Below the pieces are notes generated by a model that saw only the letters and a program-made list of their open reading frames with translations, made no database searches and was not told where the DNA came from. The position numbers were made by a program, and so were the translations under genes. 64,000 bases of DNA from an uncultured Bacteroidales bacterium (lineage in GTDB: Bacteria; Bacteroidota; Bacteroidia; Bacteroidales; Bacteroidaceae): positions 21,027 through 85,026 of the forward strand of contig CADCBH010000017.1 of the NCBI GenBank assembly GCA_902799655.1, given 5' to 3'. This document shows, piece after piece, positions 31,495-39,704 of the stretch (position 1 is the stretch's first letter; the number at the start of each line of letters is the position of its first letter).

Positions 31495-34400
31495 ATAGTC
31501 GCGCTGGATGTCGGCAATCTTCTCGTGCAGGCGTGCCATCTTCTCTTCTTCCAGCACGCGTTTGTACTCGATAGGTACTACCTGAATGAAGTCGTCGATG
31601 TAGCGGTGCCAGTCGTCGAGCATGCGGCCTGCGAGCGCTGAACCCGTGTGCAGATAGTGCTGGCGGATGAGTTCGAGCAGTTCCTTGCGCGATACGCTGT
31701 CCTCGACCAGCGAGAGTTCTACCATATCCATGTTGCAGAAGTAGTCGAAGGTATGGTCGGGGTCATAGACGTAAGCCACACCACCAGACATACCAGCGGC
31801 GAAGTTGCGACCCGTCTTGCCGAGTACGACGACACGTCCGCCCGTCATATATTCGCAGCAGTGGTCGCCAGCACCCTCGATGACGGCAATGGCTCCTGAG
31901 TTGCGCACGCCGAAGCGTTCGCCCACCTTACCATTGATATACAGCTCACCAGAGGTGGCACCATAGAGACCAGTGTTACCAGCAATGATATTCTCCTCGG
32001 CCTTGAAGTCTTCGTTAGAACGGGCAGGCGGCAGGATGCTGATACGTCCGCCAGAGAGACCCTTGCCGAAGTAGTCGTTGGTCTCACCCTCCAAACGAAG
32101 GTCCAGACCCTTCACGGCAAAGGCACCGAACGACTGACCTGCTGAGCCTTTGAACTTGATTTTGATGGTTCCGGCAGGGAGACCTTCCTCACCATATTTC
32201 TTGGCAATGACACCCGAGAGCATCGTACCCACAGCACGGTCGGTATTCTTGATGGCGTAGTCGAGTGTCACCTCTTCCTGATGGTCGATGGCCTTCTGTG
32301 CGGCACGAATCATCTCTTCATCCTTGACACCGCTGACCTTGGTGAAGGCACCGCGATCCCAGAACAATGCCTTATCCGTCTCGGGCTTGTGCAGCAGGCG
32401 GGCGAAGTCGATGGTCTTCCACTTCTCAGCGGCAGCACTCTCCTCCCCTCGGGGAGGTTGGGAGGGGGTCCTCACATCGATGAGCTCGGTGTGGCCGATA
32501 ATCTCCTTCAGACTGTGGACACCGATTTCTGCGAGATACTCGCGCACCTGTTCAGCCAGGAAGGTGAAGTAGTTCACCACATACTCTGCGCGCCCCTCGA
32601 AATGCTTACGCAGCTCAGGGTTCTGCGTGGCTACACCCATCGGGCAGGTATTGGTATTACACTTGCGCATCATCACGCAACCCAGCACGATGAGGGGCAG
32701 TGTACCAAACGAGAACTCATCGGCTCCCAACATGGCCATGATGATCACGTCCTTGGCAGTCTTCAGCTGTCCATCGGTCTGCAGACGAACCTGATTGCGC
32801 AAGCCGTTGCGTACCAGTGTCTGCTGTGTCTCTGCGAGACCAATCTCGGGCGAGATACCGGCAAAGCGCATACTTGAAGCAGGCGATGCACCCGTACCAC
32901 CCTCAGCACCGGAGATGACGATGAGGTCGGCCTTGGCCTTTGCGACACCGGCGGCGATGGTTCCTACGCCACTCTCGGCAACGAGTTTCACGCTGACGGC
33001 AGCTGTGGGGTTGATATTCTTCAGGTCGAAGATGAGCTGAGCCAAATCCTCAATCGAATAGATGTCGTGATGAGGTGGGGGAGAGATGAGCGAGATACCA
33101 GGAATAGCGTTACGCGTCTTGGCGATAATCTCGTTGACCTTGAAGCCGGGCAGCTGTCCGCCCTCACCAGGCTTAGCACCCTGTGCCACCTTGATCTGTA
33201 TCTCTTCTGCATTGACCAGGTACTCGGCTGTCACACCAAAACGACCTGATGCAATCTGCTTGGTCTTACTTGACAGGCTTACGCCATCCACCTCTGAGTG
33301 GTAGCGGGCATTGTCCTCACCGCCTTCACCAGTGTTTGAGCGTGCCCCCAACTTGTTCATGGCGAGTGCCAGTGCCTCGTGGGCCTCGATGCTCAAGGCA
33401 CCGAACGACATAGCACCAGTAACAAAGTGCTTCACAATGCTCTCAACGGGCTCTACCTCGTCGAGGGGAATAGGAGCCTCACCTCCAAGCCCTCTCCCAG
33501 GGGCGAGGGGAGCTTTCTTAAAGGTGAGGAAGTCGCGGAGGAAGATGGGCGAATCCTTTGCATCAACCAGCTTAGACCACTCTTTAAACTTCTCATACGA
33601 GCCTTGTCGACAGGCCAGCTGCAGTTTGGCGATGGTCTCTGGGTTCCAAGCGTGCTTGATACCATCTTTGCGCCAGGCAAACTGCCCCTGATTCTTCAGG
33701 TAGCCACTCCCCTCGCCTCTAGGAGAGGGGCTGGGGGTGAGGCTTATCTCGCGCAGACGGATAGCATCGCGGGCAATCTCCTTCAAACCTACACCTCCGA
33801 TGGTGCTCACCTCTGTGCCGAAGTAACGGCGCAGCAAATCCTCGCTCAAACCGATGCTCTCGAAAATCTTCGCACCACGATAGCTGCGAATGGTCGAGAT
33901 ACCCATCTTCGACATGATCTTCTTCAGGCCTTTGTCTACCGCCTTGATATAATTCTTCTCAGCTGTAGCGTACTCCTCCTGAATCTTCCCCTTCTTCACT
34001 AGATCATCGAGGATGGCGAATGTCATGTATGGGCAAAGTGCGCTGGCGCCGTAACCCAGCAACAGGGCGGCATGCATCACCTCGCGAATCTCACCGCTCT
34101 CAACAATCAGGGCCGTCTGTACGCGCTTACCCACGCTGATGAGATAGTGGTGAACGGCAGAAACCGCCAGAAGACTCGGAATGGCAGCGTGCGTCTCGTC
34201 GAGGTCGCGATCGCTCAAGATGATGTAGTTGACACCCTCATCGACACTGGCCTCAGCCTTCTTGCACAGGTCGTCGAGAGCCTGTCGCAAGCCCTCTTCG
34301 CCTTTCTGAATCTCGAAGAGGATAGGGAGCTTCTTGGTATTGAAGCCCTTGTAGCGGATGTTGCAAAGTATATCAAGTTGTGTGTTGGTCAAAACGGGTT

Positions 34401-36069
34401 GCGGCAGGCGCACCATCTTACAGTTCGAGGCATCTGGCGTGAGGATGTTGGTACCTACAGCACCGATGTACTCCGTCAACGACATCACTAGCTCTTCGCG
34501 GATGGGGTCGATGGCAGGGTTGGTCACCTGTGCAAACTGCTGACGGAAGTAGTTGAACAGCACCTGCGGACGGTCAGAAATAACAGCCAGCGGGGTGTCG
34601 TTACCCATAGCAGCTACAGGCTCCTGACCTGCCGTTGCCATCGGGATAATCGTCTTGTCGATATCCTCCTGACCGAAGCCGAAGGTGACGAGTTTGGCAT
34701 TGAGATCGCTCACGCCATTGTCCACCTTACGACCGCTCTTCAGCTTCTCCAACTGTACGCGGTTCTCGTTGAGCCACTCGCGATAAGGATGTGCCTTAGC
34801 CAGCTTCTCCTTGATCTCGCCGTCGTAGTATATCTTACCCTCCTGCGTGTCAATGAGCAGAATCTTACCTGGCTGCAAGCGACCCTTCGATACTACATCG
34901 CCAGGCTCGAAGTCCATCACACCTACCTCTGAGGCCACAACCATCATACCGCTCTTGGTGATGGTGTAACGGCTGGGGCGCAGTCCGTTTCTGTCGAGCA
35001 TTCCTCCTGCATAGCGACCATCGCTGAACAGCAGTGCAGCAGGACCGTCCCACGGCTCCATCAATATTGAATGGTATTCGTAGAAGGCCTTCAGGTCCTC
35101 AGAAATCGGGTTTTTGTCATTGAAGCTCTCAGGAACCAGAATGGCCATCGCCTGTGGCAGTGAGAGACCGCTCAGCATCAGGAACTCAAAGACGTTGTCC
35201 AGTGAAGCACTGTCACTCATGCCCTCCTGTACGATGGGGCGCAGGTCCTTGATGTCGCCTAAGGCCTCGCTGTTCAGCACACTCTCACGAGCCTTCATCC
35301 AACCGCGGTTACCACGAATGGTGTTGATCTCACCGTTGTGAGCCAACAGACGGAAAGGCTGAGCCAGTTTCCATTTGGGGAAGGTATTGGTAGAGAAGCG
35401 CGAATGTACCAGCGCCAGTCCACTTGTAAAGTAATCGTTCGACAAGTCAGGGAAGTACCGACGCAACTGTCCGCTGGTCAGCATGCCCTTGTAGATGATA
35501 TTCTTGTTCGACAGCGAGCAGATATAGAAGTCCTCGTCGTCGATACGGTTTTCGATGCGCTTGCGCACCTTATATAATATACGGTCGAATACGGGCACGT
35601 TTTCCTCGGATATGCCCGTTACAAAAATCTGCTTGATGTCGGGTTCCACCTCGCGGGCAGCTACTCCCAGCACCTCAGGGTTTGTAGGAACAGTGCGCAG
35701 ATGCATCAGCGTCAGTCCCTCGCGCTCAATCTCCTCAATCATCACGGAGAGAATCTCCTGCTGCGACTTCTCGTCTTTTGGCAGGAAAACCAATCCTGTA
35801 CCATATTTTCCTTTCTCAGGCACGGGGATACCCTGCAGTAGGATAAACTCGTGAGGAATCTGTACCATGATACCTGCACCGTCACCCGTCTTGTCGCGCG
35901 TCTCAGCACCGCGATGTTCCATGTTTTCCAGCACCTTCAGTGCGTTGTCCACCAGTTCATGACTCTTTCCGCCGTGGATGTTCACTACCATACCCACGCC
36001 GCAAGCATCGTGCTCGTAGTCCTGCTGGTAGAGCCCTTTCTCTTTCTGAATCTGCTTGCCTTTTGTCAT
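31492..36069 (-). CDS. gltB: Glutamate synthase large subunit, with three in-frame palindromic inserts
   Basis: 1525 residues from ATG 36069, chosen because the -7 box TACCTTTG (minus 36118-36111) excludes the longer frame. After a short propeptide, Cys23 (HDACGVGM) is the amidotransferase nucleophile. The synthase domain holds ISPPPHHDIYSIEDLAQLIF, KLVAESGVGTIAAGVAKAKA, GAEGGTGASPASSMRFAGIS and the 3Fe-4S Cys region CVMMRKCNTNTCPMGVATQ. The C-terminal beta-helix has repeated GxxxG turns. Extra residues encoded by palindromes are LTPSPSPRGEGSG (about 776-788), APLAPGRGLGGEA (about 853-865) and TPSQPPRGEES (about 1199-1209), all in loops between conserved blocks. It converts glutamine and 2-oxoglutarate to two glutamates. 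Confidence 0.95.
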   Translation of the reverse strand: MTKGKQIQKEKGLYQQDYEHDACGVGMVVNIHGGKSHELVDNALKVLENMEHRGAETRDKTGDGAGIMVQIPHEFILLQGIPVPEKGKYGTGLVFLPKDEKSQQEILSVMIEEIEREGLTLMHLRTVPTNPEVLGVAAREVEPDIKQIFVTGISEENVPVFDRILYKVRKRIENRIDDEDFYICSLSNKNIIYKGMLTSGQLRRYFPDLSNDYFTSGLALVHSRFSTNTFPKWKLAQPFRLLAHNGEINTIRGNRGWMKARESVLNSEALGDIKDLRPIVQEGMSDSASLDNVFEFLMLSGLSLPQAMAILVPESFNDKNPISEDLKAFYEYHSILMEPWDGPAALLFSDGRYAGGMLDRNGLRPSRYTITKSGMMVVASEVGVMDFEPGDVVSKGRLQPGKILLIDTQEGKIYYDGEIKEKLAKAHPYREWLNENRVQLEKLKSGRKVDNGVSDLNAKLVTFGFGQEDIDKTIIPMATAGQEPVAAMGNDTPLAVISDRPQVLFNYFRQQFAQVTNPAIDPIREELVMSLTEYIGAVGTNILTPDASNCKMVRLPQPVLTNTQLDILCNIRYKGFNTKKLPILFEIQKGEEGLRQALDDLCKKAEASVDEGVNYIILSDRDLDETHAAIPSLLAVSAVHHYLISVGKRVQTALIVESGEIREVMHAALLLGYGASALCPYMTFAILDDLVKKGKIQEEYATAEKNYIKAVDKGLKKIMSKMGISTIRSYRGAKIFESIGLSEDLLRRYFGTEVSTIGGVGLKEIARDAIRLREISLTPSPSPRGEGSGYLKNQGQFAWRKDGIKHAWNPETIAKLQLACRQGSYEKFKEWSKLVDAKDSPIFLRDFLTFKKAPLAPGRGLGGEAPIPLDEVEPVESIVKHFVTGAMSFGALSIEAHEALALAMNKLGARSNTGEGGEDNARYHSEVDGVSLSSKTKQIASGRFGVTAEYLVNAEEIQIKVAQGAKPGEGGQLPGFKVNEIIAKTRNAIPGISLISPPPHHDIYSIEDLAQLIFDLKNINPTAAVSVKLVAESGVGTIAAGVAKAKADLIVISGAEGGTGASPASSMRFAGISPEIGLAETQQTLVRNGLRNQVRLQTDGQLKTAKDVIIMAMLGADEFSFGTLPLIVLGCVMMRKCNTNTCPMGVATQNPELRKHFEGRAEYVVNYFTFLAEQVREYLAEIGVHSLKEIIGHTELIDVRTPSQPPRGEESAAAEKWKTIDFARLLHKPETDKALFWDRGAFTKVSGVKDEEMIRAAQKAIDHQEEVTLDYAIKNTDRAVGTMLSGVIAKKYGEEGLPAGTIKIKFKGSAGQSFGAFAVKGLDLRLEGETNDYFGKGLSGGRISILPPARSNEDFKAEENIIAGNTGLYGATSGELYINGKVGERFGVRNSGAIAVIEGAGDHCCEYMTGGRVVVLGKTGRNFAAGMSGGVAYVYDPDHTFDYFCNMDMVELSLVEDSVSRKELLELIRQHYLHTGSALAGRMLDDWHRYIDDFIQVVPIEYKRVLEEEKMARLHEKIADIQRDY
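32441..32472. repeat. GC-rich palindromic element inside gltB (C)
   Basis: CTCCTCCCCTCGGGGAGG then TTGGGAGGGGGTCC; same family as the gltD elements, single copy, encodes TPSQPPRGEES on the minus strand. Confidence 0.75.
33481..33516. repeat. GC-rich palindromic element inside gltB (D)
   Basis: CCTCCAAGCCCTCTCCCAGG then GGCGAGGGGAGC. A subfamily shared with 33708-33742, in the opposite orientation. Encodes APLAPGRGLGGE. Confidence 0.7.
33708..33742. repeat. GC-rich palindromic element inside gltB (E)
   Basis: CCCCTCGCCTCTAGGAGAGG then GGCTGGGGGTGAGG. Encodes LTPSPSPRGEG on the minus strand. Confidence 0.75.
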
Positions 36070-36350
36070 ATTATCCTTTATTAATCTTACTTTTTGCAAT
36101 AATTTTGGTGCAAAGGTATGACATTTTGATAGCAAATTACCGACAAAGGATGACGTTTTATTCTTATTTTTGGGATAAACTTACAATCTGTAATTATCTG
36201 CAATGCTTTTGCTTTCGATTTGTAAGTGTATTACCTACAATTGCTGACAAATGGTTATTTGCCTAAAAAAATTATGTTGAAATGAAAGCGTTGTCTTTTA
36301 TACATCAATTATTCTTCGTAATTTTGCAATCCATAAAATAGGTTTGTTTT
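36070..36350. promoter_or_regulatory. Divergent promoter region gltB/pyrG
   Basis: Minus -7 box TACCTTTG (36118-36111) serves gltB, plus -7 box TAATTTTG (36319-36326) serves pyrG. Between them CTTACAA (about 36179) and TTGTAAG (about 36223) form an inverted repeat that could bind a nitrogen regulator. No gene lies here. Confidence 0.55.
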
Positions 36351-37958
36351 ATGGATAAAAAATATATCTTCGTAACGGGAGGCGTTGTTTCTTCATTAGG
36401 CAAGGGAATTATCTCCGCCAGTATCGGTAAGTTGCTGCAGGCACGCGGCTACAAGGTAACGATTCAGAAATTCGATCCCTACATCAATATTGACCCAGGT
36501 ACACTGAACCCCTACGAGCATGGCGAGTGCTATGTCACGGTGGACGGTATGGAAACTGACCTCGACCTAGGACATTACGAGCGTTTTACTGGCATCCATA
36601 CTACACGCAACAACTCGATAACGACGGGGCGTATCTATAAGACGGTTATCGATCGCGAGCGTCATGGTGACTATCTGGGCAAGACCATTCAGGTGGTGCC
36701 TCATATCACGGATGAGATCAAGCGGAGAATGCTGCGCGAAGAGACCCCCCTGTCATCCCCCGAGGGGGATTTGGATTTCGTCATCACCGAGGTTGGCGGC
36801 ACTATTGGTGACATCGAAAGTGCACCGTTTATGGAGGCCATCCGCCAGTTGCGGTGGCAGTTGGGACGTAATGCGGTATGTGTACACCTTACATACGTAC
36901 CTTATTTAAAAGCTGCCGGTGAGCTCAAGACGAAACCCACCCAACACAGTGTGAAAGAACTGCAGGGAATGGGTATTCAGCCCGATATCCTCGTCCTTAG
37001 GACCGAACGCCACCTTGATGACCATCTCCGCATGAAGGTGGCCTCGTTTTGTAATGTCGATTTGGAGTGTGTGGTGCAGAGCGAAGATATGCCCAGCATC
37101 TACGAGGTGCCTGTGAATATGCAGAAGCAGGGTCTGGATGCTGCCATCATGAGAAAGATTGGTATCCCCGTCGGTGAGACGCCTGCTATGAAACCCTGGC
37201 ACGACTTCCTCGAGAAACAGCGCAACGCCAAGAGTGAGATTCATATCGGACTGGTGGGCAAGTACGACTTGCAGGATGCCTATAAGAGCATCCGTGAGAG
37301 TCTGAATCTGGCGGGTATCTACAACGATGTCAAAGTCAAGCTCCACTTCGTGAATAGTGAGGAGATTACCAAAAAGAACATTGCTGAAAAGCTCGACGGT
37401 ATAGCGGGTGTTGTGATCTGTCCGGGTTTCGGACAGCGTGGTATCGAGGGCAAGATCATTGCTGCTGAATATACCCGTACCCATGATATTCCCACCTTCG
37501 GCATCTGTCTGGGTATGCAGATGATGGTTATCGAGTTTGCCCGCAACGTGCTGGGTTACAAGGATGCCAACAGTCGTGAGATGGACGAGCAGACGCCACA
37601 TAATGTCATTGACATCATGGAGGAGCAGAAGAGCATCACCCAGATGGGCGGTACGATGCGACTGGGTGCCTATGAGTGTGAACTGGTGAAGGGCAGCCGT
37701 GTTTATGAGGCCTATGGTGAGGAGACACTTATCAGCGAGCGTCATCGCCACCGCTATGAGTTCAACAATAGCTATAAAGAGGAATATGAAGCGAAAGGCA
37801 TGAAGTGTGTGGGTATCAATCCTACAGCCGACCTCGTAGAAATCGTCGAGATACCTGACAAGCGCTGGTATATCGGTACGCAGTTCCATCCTGAGTACTC
37901 ATCTACCGTACTGCATCCGCATCCACTCTTTATGTCGTTCATTAAAGCCTGCAAATAA
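36351..37958 (+). CDS. pyrG: CTP synthase, with a palindromic insert
   Basis: 535 residues. It makes CTP from UTP using glutamine amide. The synthetase domain begins KYIFVTGGVVSSLGKGIISA with DPYINIDPGTLNPYEHGE and ITEVGGTIGDIES; the amidotransferase has GICLGMQMM (Cys nucleophile) and QFHPEYSS. At about residues 132-140, just before DFVITEVGG, the sequence [10 protein letters not shown] replaces the usual short LGxTGxY loop and is encoded by a GC-rich palindrome (36743-36772). It begins the plus-strand run pyrG-purF-like-carAB, with 3 bp to the next gene. Confidence 0.95.
   Translation: MDKKYIFVTGGVVSSLGKGIISASIGKLLQARGYKVTIQKFDPYINIDPGTLNPYEHGECYVTVDGMETDLDLGHYERFTGIHTTRNNSITTGRIYKTVIDRERHGDYLGKTIQVVPHITDEIKRRMLREETPLSSPEGDLDFVITEVGGTIGDIESAPFMEAIRQLRWQLGRNAVCVHLTYVPYLKAAGELKTKPTQHSVKELQGMGIQPDILVLRTERHLDDHLRMKVASFCNVDLECVVQSEDMPSIYEVPVNMQKQGLDAAIMRKIGIPVGETPAMKPWHDFLEKQRNAKSEIHIGLVGKYDLQDAYKSIRESLNLAGIYNDVKVKLHFVNSEEITKKNIAEKLDGIAGVVICPGFGQRGIEGKIIAAEYTRTHDIPTFGICLGMQMMVIEFARNVLGYKDANSREMDEQTPHNVIDIMEEQKSITQMGGTMRLGAYECELVKGSRVYEAYGEETLISERHRHRYEFNNSYKEEYEAKGMKCVGINPTADLVEIVEIPDKRWYIGTQFHPEYSSTVLHPHPLFMSFIKACK
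36743..36772. repeat. GC-rich palindromic element inside pyrG (F)
   Basis: GACCCCCCTGTCATCCCCCG then AGGGGGAT. Single copy, same family as the gltD and dapF elements; encodes TPLSSPEGD. Confidence 0.7.
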
Positions 37959-37961
37959 CCT

Positions 37962-39701
37962 ATGGAGCAACTGAAGCATGAGTGTGGCGTGGCGATGATT
38001 CGCCTGCTGAAGCCACTCGACTATTACGAAAAGAAATACGGTACCTGGGCCTACGGCTTCAACAAACTCTATCTGATGATGGAGAAGCAGCACAACCGAG
38101 GGCAGGAGGGTGCCGGTATCGCCTCTGTTTGTCTTCATAAGGAGCCAGGAACGGAGTATATGTTCCGTGAAAAGGCTGAGGGTAAGGATGCCATTACGGA
38201 GATTTTCTCACGTGTGACGCAAGAGATGGCTGGCGAACTCTATATGGGGCATCTGCGCTATTCGACGACAGGCAAGAGTGGACTGACGTTCGTGCATCCC
38301 TTTCTGCGTCGAAACAACTGGCGAGCTAAAAACCTCTGTCTGTGTGGTAATTTCAATATGACCAACATCGACGAGGTTTTTCAGTTTCTGACAGCCCAGG
38401 GACAGTCGCCACGTATCTATGGTGACTCGTATATCACCCTCGAACTGATGGGACATCGTTTGGATCGCGAGGTGGAACGCCTGTTTTCAGAGGCTAAAGA
38501 GAAGGGTCTGGAAGGTACAGAGATTACCAACTATATCGACAACCATGTGGAGATGGCCAACGTGCTGAAGAAGACGATGGAGCACTACGATGGTGGTTAT
38601 GTGATGTGTGGTCTGACGGGTAGTGGTGAGATGTTCTCCGTGCGTGATCCGTGGGGCATCCGTCCTGCTTTCTACTATCGCGATGACGAGATGGTGGCTT
38701 TGGCCAGCGAGCGACCGGTGCTGCAGACCACCTTCGATTTGCAGTGTGAGGATGTCCACGAGTTGAAACCTGGTGAGGCACTCATCGTACGTCGTAATGG
38801 TGAGAGCCATTTGGAGCAGATTATGCCTGCCCAACAGTTGAGTGCCTGCTCATTCGAGAGAATCTATTTCAGTCGAGGTTCTGATCGCGATATCTATCAG
38901 GAGCGCAAGCGTCTGGGTGAACAGCTGACCCCAGTCATTCTGGACGCCATCAACGGGGATGTTGAAAATACGGTATTCTCATATATCCCCAATACGGCTG
39001 AGGTGGCGTATTATGGTATGACGGACGGATTCCGCCGGCAAGGATACAACGTGCGGACAGAGAAGGTGGTGTGGAAAGACATCAAACTGCGTACCTTCAT
39101 CTCTGCCAATACGGAGCGCAACGACTTGGCAGCCCATGTCTATGACATCAGTTATGGCAGCCTGCGTCCCTACGAGGACAACCTTGTCATCATCGACGAC
39201 TCCATCGTTCGTGGTACTACGTTGAAAGAGAGTATCTTCAAAATCCTCGACCGTCTGCATCCCAAGAAGATCGTGATGGTGTCGAGTTCACCACAGATTC
39301 GCTATCCGGATTATTACGGCATTGATATGGCGCGACTGGAGGAGTTCTGTGCCTTCCGTGCCACGATGGCGTTGATAGAAGAACGAGGCATGTGGCAGTT
39401 GGTGAATGATGTGTATCTCGCTTGCAAGCGGAATCCGCTTTCCGAGAATCACGTTCGTGCGCTGTATGAGCCCTTTACTGTCGAGGAAATCAATCAGAAG
39501 ATTGTGGAGATGTTACGTCCCCAGGGCATGCAGGCTCCCATCGAACTGGTGTTCCAGAGTATTGAGGGACTCCATGAGGCCTGTCCCAACCATCCCGGTG
39601 ACTGGTACTTCACCGGACACTATCCGACACCTGGTGGCACAAGACTTGTCAACCAGGCTTTTGTGAATTATATTGATAGCAAACAGAAACAACAACAATA
39701 A
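37962..39701 (+). CDS. Amidophosphoribosyltransferase-like glutamine amidotransferase
   Basis: 579 residues, PurF family but longer than typical PurF (about 470-500). The N-terminal nucleophile is Cys8 (MEQLKHECGVAM), so a short propeptide must be removed. The amidotransferase domain shows HNRGQEGAGIA, MGHLRYSTTGKSG and CGNFNMTN; the phosphoribosyltransferase part has the PRPP motif VIIDDSIVRGTTLKESI. C-terminal residues from about 470 are extra. Canonical PurF uses PRPP and glutamine for the first step of purine synthesis. Bacteroidota carry this long form next to carA/carB; whether it is the only PurF cannot be told here. It lies 3 bp before carAB. Confidence 0.85.
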   Translation: MEQLKHECGVAMIRLLKPLDYYEKKYGTWAYGFNKLYLMMEKQHNRGQEGAGIASVCLHKEPGTEYMFREKAEGKDAITEIFSRVTQEMAGELYMGHLRYSTTGKSGLTFVHPFLRRNNWRAKNLCLCGNFNMTNIDEVFQFLTAQGQSPRIYGDSYITLELMGHRLDREVERLFSEAKEKGLEGTEITNYIDNHVEMANVLKKTMEHYDGGYVMCGLTGSGEMFSVRDPWGIRPAFYYRDDEMVALASERPVLQTTFDLQCEDVHELKPGEALIVRRNGESHLEQIMPAQQLSACSFERIYFSRGSDRDIYQERKRLGEQLTPVILDAINGDVENTVFSYIPNTAEVAYYGMTDGFRRQGYNVRTEKVVWKDIKLRTFISANTERNDLAAHVYDISYGSLRPYEDNLVIIDDSIVRGTTLKESIFKILDRLHPKKIVMVSSSPQIRYPDYYGIDMARLEEFCAFRATMALIEERGMWQLVNDVYLACKRNPLSENHVRALYEPFTVEEINQKIVEMLRPQGMQAPIELVFQSIEGLHEACPNHPGDWYFTGHYPTPGGTRLVNQAFVNYIDSKQKQQQ

Positions 39702-39704
39702 AGA

